From Actinomycetes bacterium (GTDB taxonomy: Bacteria; Actinomycetota; Acidimicrobiia; Spongiisociales; UBA5794), in contig JAMBLL010000120.1 in NCBI GenBank assembly GCA_023336765.1, positions 1 to 18,980 on the forward strand: a stretch of DNA of 18,980 nt, given 5' to 3'. Below, piece by piece: positions 1 through 6,488 of the stretch. A program made the position numbers and the translations under genes. The notes beneath the pieces are model-generated. The model saw nothing but the letters and a program-made list of their open reading frames with translations, did not search any database and was not told where the DNA came from. The first letter of the stretch is position 1. Each line of letters starts with the position of its first letter.

Positions 1-597
1 GAGATCGACCTGGTCGTGATCTCCAAGCTTCGATCAGATGATGAGGTGCGCGAAACCTACGGCGCGGGCCAGCGGGCCTTCGGAGAGAACCGGCAGCAGG
101 CGCTGAAAGCACGGATCGACGCAGAATTGCCTTCTGACATCGATTGGCACTTCGTGGGCCCCCTCCAGTCACGCAAGGCGACCTACGTGGCCAAGCATGT
201 CACGCTCCTTCATTCGCTCGACCGTCTCTCGCTCGCACACCGGTGGGTGACCGCCGGTGGTGGTCCAGCCCTGATCCAATTCAACCTTGCGGGTGAACCT
301 CAGAAGTCGGGATTCGACCCGTCGGAAGCACACGAGATACTCGATGTGGTCCTCGAGACCGGCGTTGATGTGCGTGGGGTCATGGCGATACCGCCGATGA
401 CGGATGAACCGCAAGATGTTGCGCAATGGTTTCGGCAGTTGCGTACCATCTATGACAGCTTCAGGGAACGAAACGACCGTATCGATGTGTGTTCGATGGG
501 CATGAGTAATGATCTCGAAGTGGCGATTCTCGAAGGTTCCACCACCATCCGCGTGGGAAGGGCTATCTTTGAGGGTACCAATAGCCGCCTTGACTGA
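1..597 (+). CDS. yggS: YggS/PROSC family PLP-binding protein (5' truncated)
   Basis: This is the 3' part of a pyridoxal-phosphate homeostasis protein (YggS/YlmE/PLPBP family), a cytosolic TIM-barrel protein that binds PLP and affects vitamin B6 and amino-acid balance. The frame is open from base 1, so the start lies upstream of the window. The sequence VVISK near the left edge matches the family's VAVSK segment, with the likely PLP lysine encoded at 25-27. Other family hallmarks are FGENRQQ, WHFVGPLQSRK, the C-terminal SMGMSNDLEVAI and the phosphate-loop-like TTIRVGRAIFEG. It ends 20 nt before sepF. In Gram-positives this gene usually sits between ftsZ and sepF, which fits here. The identification is firm from these motifs; the physiological role is known only for homologues. 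Confidence 0.93.
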   Translation, partial: EIDLVVISKLRSDDEVRETYGAGQRAFGENRQQALKARIDAELPSDIDWHFVGPLQSRKATYVAKHVTLLHSLDRLSLAHRWVTAGGGPALIQFNLAGEPQKSGFDPSEAHEILDVVLETGVDVRGVMAIPPMTDEPQDVAQWFRQLRTIYDSFRERNDRIDVCSMGMSNDLEVAILEGSTTIRVGRAIFEGTNSRLD

Positions 598-617
598 CGA
601 TATGAGGGAACGACGCG

Positions 618-1292
618 ATGGCTTCAATGTGGAACAAGACGCTTTTCTATCTCGGCCTTGCTGACGAGGAGCAAGGAACCGATGGGGCAGGTCAACCGGG
701 TGACGTCATTCAACCGGTGCAGGCACCGCCACCTGCTCAGCCTCGCCAAACATCCCAGCAACAGGTTGTGGCCACGCGTCCACCCGATCCCTATGTCCCG
801 ACGGCATCGTCAGTACCGCCTCCAGACCCGTACTCGGCGCCGCCGATGTCGGCACCGCCTCCAGGAACTCCAGTCGCGGGCCGAAGAGTCGAACCGCCAT
901 CGGCGACTGCTCGATCGATGTCACCTGACAGAAGGCATGCAGAAGCCGGTGTGTTCATCCACCAACAAGATTCCTCCGCTCAACGAACGGGTGACCCTGT
1001 GAGACGATCTGAACCGGAATCCCAGGTGATCGTCGCGAGGAACTTCTCCGACGCTCAGACGCTTGCGGACTCGATTCGTATGGGGCGTACGGTCGTACTC
1101 GATCTCCGCAGCACGGAACCAGAGATGGTTCGCAGGATCGTCGACTTCGCATCCGGTCTGACGTACGCCCTTGATGGGCGCATGGCCAAGACCGCCCAGG
1201 GTGTCATCCTGGTAACTCCAGCTGGATCGTCGCTCGGTGTGGGTGAACAGGAACGTCTCGCACGCATCGGTCTCTTCGGATCCCCTTCCTGA
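618..1292 (+). CDS. sepF: Cell division protein SepF
   Basis: SepF anchors FtsZ to the membrane and helps align protofilaments at the septum. The 224-residue protein has the family layout: a short N-terminal amphipathic segment (MASMWNKTLFYLGL) for membrane binding, a long disordered linker rich in Pro, Gln and Ser with repeated PPPDPY/APPPG motifs (about residues 25-110), and a C-terminal globular domain (about 135-220) containing VVLDLRSTEPEMVRRIVDF and GRMAKTAQGVILVTP. The ATG at 618 is preceded by GAGGGA at a workable distance. It follows yggS by 20 nt and its stop is one base before the likely yggT start, so the three genes are probably co-transcribed. Actinobacteria lack FtsA, and SepF is the usual FtsZ anchor there. 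Confidence 0.93.
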   Translation: MASMWNKTLFYLGLADEEQGTDGAGQPGDVIQPVQAPPPAQPRQTSQQQVVATRPPDPYVPTASSVPPPDPYSAPPMSAPPPGTPVAGRRVEPPSATARSMSPDRRHAEAGVFIHQQDSSAQRTGDPVRRSEPESQVIVARNFSDAQTLADSIRMGRTVVLDLRSTEPEMVRRIVDFASGLTYALDGRMAKTAQGVILVTPAGSSLGVGEQERLARIGLFGSPS

Positions 1293-1293
1293 A

Positions 1294-1557
1294 GTGAGTT
1301 TCCTTCTCTCGCTGATCCAGCTGCTCTCTCTGGCGATGCTGGCGTGGATCGTTCTGTCCTACATCGTGGTGTTCGGGAGGGTCCCCTTCGACCATCCAGT
1401 GCGCAAGATCTACGACGGTCTCTCGCGGGTCATCGAGCCGCTACTCAAACCGATCCGTGCGGTGGTCCCACCTGTGCGCATGGGCGGCGCATCTGTCGAC
1501 CTCTCACCCCTGATACTGATCATCGGGCTGCAGGTGCTGGCCGGGTTCCTGAGCTGA
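1294..1557 (+). CDS. yggT: YggT family membrane protein
   Basis: This is a small integral membrane protein of the YggT/YlmG family. The family is encoded next to sepF in many Gram-positives and has roles in division or envelope organisation that remain poorly defined. Two hydrophobic segments are visible: roughly residues 2-26 (FLLSLIQLLSLAMLAWIVLSY) and about 68-84 (LSPLILIIGLQVLAGFL). Between them lies a basic segment with the family pattern DHPVRKIYDGLSRVIEPLLKPIR. I chose GTG at 1294 because it gives 87 residues and begins just before the first helix. The ATG at 1237 would add 19 residues lying out of frame inside sepF. In most actinobacteria divIVA/wag31 follows here; in this window it does not. 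Confidence 0.85.
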   Translation: MSFLLSLIQLLSLAMLAWIVLSYIVVFGRVPFDHPVRKIYDGLSRVIEPLLKPIRAVVPPVRMGGASVDLSPLILIIGLQVLAGFLS

Positions 1558-1568
1558 AGAAGCAAGTA

Positions 1569-1614
1569 GGTAGAGGATCGCTTGCCTCTGCCGTCCCCCT
1601 TGAAAGGGGGACGG
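1569..1614 (+). terminator. Hairpin-type 3' end after yggT
   Basis: Positions 1591-1614 form a perfect hairpin: an 11-bp arm at 1591-1601 (CCGTCCCCCTT), two loop bases, and the matching arm at 1604-1614. Just before it, 1569-1576 and 1585-1592 form an 8-bp stem with one G-U pair that overlaps the first arm by two bases. There is no T-tract on either side, so it is not a textbook intrinsic terminator. Its place between convergent yggT and ileS suggests a transcript end or 3' RNA stabiliser; U-less terminators are reported in actinobacteria. Confidence 0.5.
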
Positions 1615-1680
1615 TGTTAGCGAACACACTGAACACAAACAAGCCGGTGCCATGATCCGAAACCAAGAGATTCTTCTCGA

Positions 1681-1771
1681 TCTACGATTTACGATTTACG
1701 ATCTACGATTTACGATTTACGATTTACGATCTACGTTTTACGATTTACGTTTTACGATCTACGAATTTCGA
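1681..1771 (-). repeat. Heptamer tandem array at the 3' end of ileS
   Basis: Twelve uninterrupted 7-bp units fill 1681-1764 (TYTACGW on the + strand, TCGTARA on the ileS strand), followed by a decayed unit at 1765-1771. TTTACGA and TCTACGA alternate irregularly. The unit nearest ileS, at 1758-1764, contains the ileS stop codon: its last two codons TCG TAG are repeat sequence. Because 7 is coprime with 3, the ileS strand carries TAA or TAG in all three frames across any 21 nt, while the other strand stays open and would encode a 7-residue repeat. Related arrays occur at 13697-13731 and 13779-13884. Confidence 0.95.
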
Positions 1772-4700
1772 TCGACTGCTATCTCCAGATTGACTGCTGC
1801 TTCTCCGATCGCTGTTGGCTCGACGTCTCCGACTTCACCTTCGCCGATGTCCGTGGCGAGCACCTCTCCTGCGATCAGTTCGGCATGGTCTCTGAACGCG
1901 GCAGTGATGGATGTGTCATCGCACATCCATCGAACGGTGATCCGGTCGCTCACATCGAGATCGAGTTGGCGCCGTGTGTTCTGGATCCGGTTGATCAGTT
2001 CCCGTGCGATGCCCTCGATCCTGAGCCCCTCGTCGATCGTCGTGTCGAGAGCGACGGAGATGTCATGATCCGTGGCAACAACGGTGCCCGGTCTCGGCTC
2101 TCGGATGATCACGATGTCCTGTGCCGTCACCGCGAACCCGTTGACGTCGATGGACCCACCGTCGACAAGCGACGCGATGGTCGCATGGCCGAGGTCAGCG
2201 ATCCCACTGGCCACAGATTTCATGTTCTTCCCGAGACGTGGTCCCAGGACCTTGAAGTCCGCCCTTGCAGACAGATCGACAAGCCCTGCCTCATCCTCGT
2301 GAACATCAACGGTGTGAACATTGAGTTCCTCGGCGATCAACCCAGCGTGCTCTCTCACCGCGCGCATCGTCGCCTCGGACCTGGTCACGACGGTGACCGA
2401 TTCCAGCGGTTGGCGCACACGAACATCTTGCTTCTTGCGTAGACCTCGTCCGAGGGTGACGATCGTCCGGACATCCGCCATTGCGAATTCAAGATCTCGG
2501 TCGATCGCTGAAACATCGGCGATCGGATAATCAGTGTGATGAACGCTGCGCGGCGCCTCAGGATCGACCGTCGCCACGAGACCCTGGTAGATCTCCTCGG
2601 TGATGAACGGCAAGATCGGTGCGGCTACCTGTGCGAATGTCGAGAGAACCTCGTGCAGTGTCGCAAACGCTGCAAGCTTGTCTGCATCGGAATCGGCGGT
2701 TCGACGAGCCCAGAAGCGCCGACGGCTTCTCCTGATGTACCAGTTCGTGAGGTCAGCCACGAATCCGATAATCGGTGGTACGACGGCGTAGAGCTTGTAT
2801 GCCTCCATCTCCCGATTCACGTTTGCGATCAGCGACTGAAGCACCGAGATGATCCAACGGTCGATTTCGGGACGTTCATCGAGCGGAGGTGCGTCGGCAA
2901 GGTCGCTTGCTGTGAGGTTGTCAGCTGTGGCGTATGTGGAGAAGAACGAGTAGGAGTTCCACAATGGCAGAAGCACGGTTCGTACGACGTCCCTGACGCC
3001 GGATTCGACGAATCGCAGGGGTTCGCCGCGCACGATCGGAGAGTTGATCAGATACGCACGCAACGCGTCTGCACCGAACTCGTCGATGACGAGGGAGGGG
3101 TCGGGGTAGTTCTTGAGCGACTTGGACATCTTCCTGCCATCCTCGGCAAGGACCATCCCTGTGACGATGCAGTTCTGGAACGGTGCCTCGTCCTGGATCG
3201 CGGTAGCGAGGACAACAAGCGTGTAGAACCATCCTCTGGTCTGGTCGAGTCCTTCCGCGATGAAGTCTGCAGGGAATCTTCGGTCGAAACGTTCCTTGTT
3301 CTCGAACGGGTAGTGGATCTGGGCGAACGGCATAGCGCCGCTCTCGAACCAGCAGTCGAGTACCTCGGGAACACGGTACATCGTGCCCTCACAGGTCGTG
3401 CATGGGATCTTCACTTCGTCAACGAACTGCTTGTGCAGGTCGTCGAGCATGATTCCTGAGAGGTCAAAGAGTTCCTCGCGAGATGCAACGGCCAGGTTCT
3501 CGTCACATGTATCGCATTCCCATACCGGGATACACGATCCCCAGTATCGATTGCGCGAGATCGCCCAGTCGCGTGCGCCTTCGAGCCAGTTTCCGAAACG
3601 ATTCTCGCCGATCGACGCTGGTACCCACCGGATGTCATGGTTGACCTCAACCATGCGGTCCTTGAACCGCTCCACGGCAACGAACCACGTCGGGATCGCC
3701 TTGTAGATGAGAGGTGTCCCTGTCCTCCAGCAGAACGGGTACGAGTGGCGGATCGTTGAACGCTGTACAAGAGCCCCCCGGACCTTGAGAAGGTCGATCA
3801 GTATCTTGTCAGCTTCCTTGATATTGAGCCCGGCAACCTCCGGGACCTCTTCGGTGAACTTGCCTACTGCATCCACAGGGTCAACGATCGCCTCGATCCC
3901 GGCAGCCTTCATCGCGACGAAGTCGGCCTCCCCGTACGCGGGAGCCATGTGGACCAGGCCGGTCCCTTCTGCCGTTGTCACCTCAGGTGAGCCAATGACA
4001 CGGAACGCCCCGTCCTCGCGTTGGTCACTGAAGTAGTCGAACGGTGGGATGTACGAGGTTCCCATGAGCTCAGATCCGGTGGCAGATCCCACGATCTCTG
4101 CACCATCAGGGAACACGCTCTCCGTGAGCGCGCGCGCAACCCAGTGTGGCCGCGCATCACCTTCTGGCAGCACCTTCACATAGTCGATGTCCTCACCGAC
4201 GGAGATACTGAGGTTCGCAGGGACCGTCCATGGTGTTGTGGTCCAGAACACGAACCAATCCCCGGCGCTGACGGGGCCATTGTCTTGCGTCGCTTCAACT
4301 CGTACGGTGATCGATGGGTCATCGACGTCGCGGTAGTCGAGGTTCGCTTCGAAGTTGGACAACGGCGTCGTCGCCCCGTACGAATACGGAAGGACCTTGA
4401 AAGCCTTGTAGATGAGGCCACGGTCCCACAACTGCCGAAAGACCCACCACACGGATTCCATGAAGTCGACATCCATCGTCTTGTAGTCGTTGTCGAAGTC
4501 GACCCAGCGTCCCATCTTGGCCGTGATCTCGTACCAGTCCTCGGTCGTGTTGTTGACCATCAGGCGACACGCCTCGTTGAACGTGTCGATGCCGATAGCT
4601 GCGATCTCTGCGGGGCCCGACACTCCGAGCTTCTTCTCGACCTCCATCTCGACGGGCAGCCCATGGGTATCCCAACCGAAGCGTCGTTCGACGCGATACC

Positions 4701-4941
4701 CGCGCATCGTCCAGTAGCGCGGGACGATGTCCTTGATGACTCCCTGGAGGATGTGTCCGTAGTGTGGGGAGCCGGTGGCGAACGGTGGACCGTCGTAGAA
4801 CGTGTACTCGTTTGCAGGATCCCGCATGTCGATCGACGTCTGGAACGCGTCGATGTCGTTCCAGAAACGGAGAACGCGCTCATCGAGTTTGGGCAGGTCG
4901 ACGGATGAATCGACCCTCGGGAAGGAATTGGTTGTCGTCAC
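1759..4941 (-). CDS. ileS: Isoleucyl-tRNA synthetase (type 2-like)
   Basis: This class I aminoacyl-tRNA synthetase charges tRNA-Ile in the cytosol. The 1060-residue protein carries the HIGH motif as HYGH at residues 60-63, KMSKS at 604-608, an editing-domain segment GTGLVHMAPAYGEADF, and Cys pairs of the CDTC and CTTC type before the KMSKS region. The PHYGH form and the length match the eukaryote-like IleRS2 group, which is usual in actinobacteria and includes mupirocin-tolerant enzymes. I chose GTG at 4941, preceded by AAGGA, because the upstream codons of the longer open frame lie inside the T-box leader. The stop codon lies inside the heptamer array. Regulation by uncharged tRNA-Ile is expected from the T-box. 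Confidence 0.96.
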   Translation of the reverse strand: MTTTNSFPRVDSSVDLPKLDERVLRFWNDIDAFQTSIDMRDPANEYTFYDGPPFATGSPHYGHILQGVIKDIVPRYWTMRGYRVERRFGWDTHGLPVEMEVEKKLGVSGPAEIAAIGIDTFNEACRLMVNNTTEDWYEITAKMGRWVDFDNDYKTMDVDFMESVWWVFRQLWDRGLIYKAFKVLPYSYGATTPLSNFEANLDYRDVDDPSITVRVEATQDNGPVSAGDWFVFWTTTPWTVPANLSISVGEDIDYVKVLPEGDARPHWVARALTESVFPDGAEIVGSATGSELMGTSYIPPFDYFSDQREDGAFRVIGSPEVTTAEGTGLVHMAPAYGEADFVAMKAAGIEAIVDPVDAVGKFTEEVPEVAGLNIKEADKILIDLLKVRGALVQRSTIRHSYPFCWRTGTPLIYKAIPTWFVAVERFKDRMVEVNHDIRWVPASIGENRFGNWLEGARDWAISRNRYWGSCIPVWECDTCDENLAVASREELFDLSGIMLDDLHKQFVDEVKIPCTTCEGTMYRVPEVLDCWFESGAMPFAQIHYPFENKERFDRRFPADFIAEGLDQTRGWFYTLVVLATAIQDEAPFQNCIVTGMVLAEDGRKMSKSLKNYPDPSLVIDEFGADALRAYLINSPIVRGEPLRFVESGVRDVVRTVLLPLWNSYSFFSTYATADNLTASDLADAPPLDERPEIDRWIISVLQSLIANVNREMEAYKLYAVVPPIIGFVADLTNWYIRRSRRRFWARRTADSDADKLAAFATLHEVLSTFAQVAAPILPFITEEIYQGLVATVDPEAPRSVHHTDYPIADVSAIDRDLEFAMADVRTIVTLGRGLRKKQDVRVRQPLESVTVVTRSEATMRAVREHAGLIAEELNVHTVDVHEDEAGLVDLSARADFKVLGPRLGKNMKSVASGIADLGHATIASLVDGGSIDVNGFAVTAQDIVIIREPRPGTVVATDHDISVALDTTIDEGLRIEGIARELINRIQNTRRQLDLDVSDRITVRWMCDDTSITAAFRDHAELIAGEVLATDIGEGEVGDVEPTAIGEAAVNLEIAVDRNS

Positions 4942-5165
4942 GGCTGATCCTTGTCTCGTCACCTGTCGGTGCCGGGACGGGGGGACCGCGGTACCACCCG
5001 GCTTGCTGACAATGCCAGCCACTTCGTTCGTCCGTATCGTGGACCGACGGCGGGTTCTCGCCCCGTGGGGGTTCTTCCCGCTGCTCAGGGGTGATGTTCC
5101 TTCAGGCTCTGGTACAAGGCTTCCACCGGCCCCTGCTCGCTGCAACCTGAGGTTCCGAAAGATAC
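4942..5165 (-). promoter_or_regulatory. T-box riboswitch leader of ileS
   Basis: The untranslated leader of ileS on the minus strand holds the T-box signature GGGTGGTACCGCGG (complement of 4986-5001), which pairs with the tRNA acceptor end. About 90 nt upstream, a basal stem CAGGGG/CCCCTG encloses a loop with an ATC triplet at 5093-5095 followed by A. This is where the specifier codon of a short Stem I should be, and ATC is an isoleucine codon. The compact Stem I and the lack of a T-tract after the antiterminator-like region point to the actinobacterial translational class, where uncharged tRNA-Ile frees the ribosome binding site. The T-box identity is seen directly; the mechanism is inferred from mycobacterial ileS T-boxes. 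The 5' edge is approximate. Confidence 0.92.
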
Positions 5166-5192
5166 GTCCCCATCAATGCATGGGAAAGGCTA

Positions 5193-5220
5193 GCAGAGCA
5201 CAGAGCGGAGAGCACAGAGC
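5193..5220. repeat. Heptamer array, ACAGAGC family
   Basis: Four 7-bp units on the + strand (GCAGAGC, ACAGAGC, GGAGAGC, ACAGAGC) lie between the DUF167 stop codon and the ileS leader. The stretch can also be read as a perfect 14-bp tandem duplication, 5195-5208 and 5209-5222. It starts 10 nt beyond the DUF167 stop codon and upstream of the T-box, so it may lie in or near the ileS promoter. Confidence 0.75.
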
Positions 5221-5230
5221 GGTTATCGGT

Positions 5231-5536
5231 TCATTTACCGATCAGTTGGGCCCGTACGGTTGCGGCGCGTACACCGGTGAGTTCGACGGTCTTGTAGCGC
5301 GACAGTTCACCGGACACGACCGTTGCTCGCGTTGCATTCGTCGTTGCAATGAGGAGGGACACCAGTTGCTGGTTCGCCTTGCCCTTTTCGGGCGGTGCGG
5401 ATATCCGGATCTTCACCCTGTCCCCATGGAGTCCGACCACGTGAGACCGTGATGCGTTCGGGACCACGAGCACGTCGACACGCACAGTGTCTCCCGCAGC
5501 GCGTATGGATTCCGTTCCCACCCACCAAATGTACAC
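5231..5536 (-). CDS. DUF167 (YggU-like) family protein
   Basis: This is a small soluble protein of about 100 residues, the usual size for DUF167/UPF0235. The family pattern is clear: VRVDVLVVPNASRSHVVGLHGDRVKIRISAPPEKGKANQ, where PxxGKAN is the diagnostic motif, followed by LVSLLIA, VVSGELSRYKTVELTG and a short tail. Members have an alpha/beta fold and no settled function; they are often encoded near yggS-yggT or lspA, as here. The annotated start is GTG at 5536; a second GTG five codons downstream is possible, and neither has a strong ribosome binding site. It lies upstream of the ileS leader on the same strand, so read-through into ileS is possible. Confidence 0.85.
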   Translation of the reverse strand: MYIWWVGTESIRAAGDTVRVDVLVVPNASRSHVVGLHGDRVKIRISAPPEKGKANQQLVSLLIATTNATRATVVSGELSRYKTVELTGVRAATVRAQLIGK

Positions 5537-5547
5537 GGATCGCGCCG

Positions 5548-5582
5548 ATTCTGAGTTCTGTGTTCTTTACTCTGTCGTCTTG
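5548..5582. repeat. Degenerate heptamer array between DUF167 and the traR-like gene
   Basis: Five imperfect 7-bp units on the + strand read ATTCTGA, GTTCTGT, GTTCTTT, ACTCTGT, CGTCTTG. On the minus strand they become ACAGAGT, AAAGAAC, ACAGAAC, TCAGAAT, the same family as the array at 5193-5220 but inverted, so the DUF167 gene is flanked by inverted copies. The units are degenerate and the call rests on the shared TCT core in fixed phase. Confidence 0.55.
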
Positions 5583-5623
5583 TGTTCAAGAGCGAAAACG
5601 ACAAAGCAGACCACAAGATGTAA

Positions 5624-5663
5624 ACAAGCCCACAGGGATGCTACATTCCTGTCGCTAGGAGGG
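5624..5663 (+). promoter_or_regulatory. Possible promoter and ribosome binding site of the traR-lspA operon
   Basis: A TANNNT -10 candidate, TACATT, lies at 5642-5647. No convincing -35 element is present; TGTAAA at 17-bp spacing matches only half the consensus. A strong Shine-Dalgarno AGGAGGG at 5656-5662 sits 5 nt before the ATG at 5668 and fixes that start. The promoter part is weak, the ribosome binding site is firm. Confidence 0.4.
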
Positions 5664-5667
5664 ATGC

Positions 5668-6039
5668 ATGGCCAGACAACTTGCAGCATCAACGCTCGAC
5701 AGGCTCAACAAGCAACTCATTGCCGAGCGTGCGCGACTTGAAGCGATCATCAATGATCATGAACGTGACCGTGAAGCGGCGATGCTCGCCGAAGGACCTG
5801 CCGATCGCAGCCCTGACCCCGACAACGTGGACGGCGGAGCGATAGCGGTTGAACTCGAAACCGATCGTTCCATGGTGCAGAATGCCCGCGATCTTCTTGA
5901 CGCGGTCACACACGCTCAGGATCGGATGGAGAAGGGCTTGTACGGAATATGCGAAGTGACGGGCGAACCGATTCCGGTGGCGAGGTTGGAAGCGATTCCG
6001 TACGCAACGACAACGGTCGAGGCAGCTCGACGAGGTTGA
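5668..6039 (+). CDS. TraR/DksA family regulator lacking most zinc-finger cysteines
   Basis: This 123-residue protein has the DksA/TraR plan: an N-terminal coiled coil (about residues 5-85, with an acidic tip around DPDNVDGG) and a C-terminal zinc-finger-like module. Family members enter the RNA polymerase secondary channel and alter promoter kinetics, often with ppGpp. In the finger, GLYGICEVTGEPIPVARLEAIP is clearly homologous, but the four metal ligands are Cys95, Thr98, Thr116 and Ala119, so only one cysteine of the usual C4 set remains. Comparable cysteine-poor DksA proteins exist in alphaproteobacteria and as DksA2 in Pseudomonas, where the fold works without zinc. It is the first gene of a four-gene unit, with a perfect Shine-Dalgarno, and its stop overlaps the lspA start. 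Confidence 0.88.
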   Translation: MARQLAASTLDRLNKQLIAERARLEAIINDHERDREAAMLAEGPADRSPDPDNVDGGAIAVELETDRSMVQNARDLLDAVTHAQDRMEKGLYGICEVTGEPIPVARLEAIPYATTTVEAARRG

Positions 6040-6488
6040 GCAATCGGCAGCTTGCGATTGTCGTTGGCATCGTTGTTGCCGCGGCGGATCAGTTGTCCAA
6101 AGCCTGGGCCGTCAACGCGCTCACGGATGGGCCGATCGTGGTCATACCTGGTGTGCTCCAGTTCAGGATCACATTCAATACTGGTGCCAGCTTCTCGATC
6201 CTCTCGAACCAGGGCCCGATTCTCGCCGTGGTCGCGATCGGTGTCATCATCACGATCATGGTCGTCCTCGGTGATGCATCCCGGCGAATCGAGGCTGTAG
6301 CTCTTGGGCTTGTTCTTGGTGGATCCCTCGGAAACCTTCTGGACAGAGTGTTCCGTGGCGACGGATGGTTCAACGGAGCCGTGGTCGACTTCATCGATGT
6401 CGGCGTGTTCACGAACAACATCGCAGACATCGCCCTGTTCGTTGGCGTAGGCCTTCTCCTCTTCGCTGCGTTCATCCACCGATCATGA
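6036..6488 (+). CDS. lspA: Lipoprotein signal peptidase (signal peptidase II)
   Basis: LspA is the membrane aspartyl protease that removes signal peptides from diacylglyceryl-modified prolipoproteins. Four hydrophobic helices are visible. Conserved elements are DQLSK at residues 18-22, FNTGASFSI at 47-55, GGSLGNLLDR at 95-104, VVDF with catalytic Asp118, and NNIAD with catalytic Asp131. I chose the TTG at 6036 because it overlaps the upstream stop as TTGA, the same 4-nt arrangement as the next two junctions, and leaves only a few residues before helix 1 (150 residues in all). The alternative ATG at 5949 would add 29 polar residues overlapping the TraR-like gene by 91 nt. Confidence 0.92.
   Translation: MSNRQLAIVVGIVVAAADQLSKAWAVNALTDGPIVVIPGVLQFRITFNTGASFSILSNQGPILAVVAIGVIITIMVVLGDASRRIEAVALGLVLGGSLGNLLDRVFRGDGWFNGAVVDFIDVGVFTNNIADIALFVGVGLLLFAAFIHRS

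Noticed and set aside
1681..1771. CRISPR array
   Set aside because: Units are 7 bp in direct contact with no spacers, and no cas genes are present.
1652..2068. Open + strand frame beginning with a periodic FTIYDLR peptide
   Set aside because: The periodic part is the heptamer array read on its stop-free strand, and the rest is antisense to the ileS 3' end. No ribosome binding site or family match.
4021..4908. Long + strand open frame (295 codons) and others at 2536-3459
   Set aside because: Both are antisense within ileS, whose motifs are unambiguous. The open frames reflect high-GC codon bias; the peptides are low-complexity and Arg/Asp/Val-rich.
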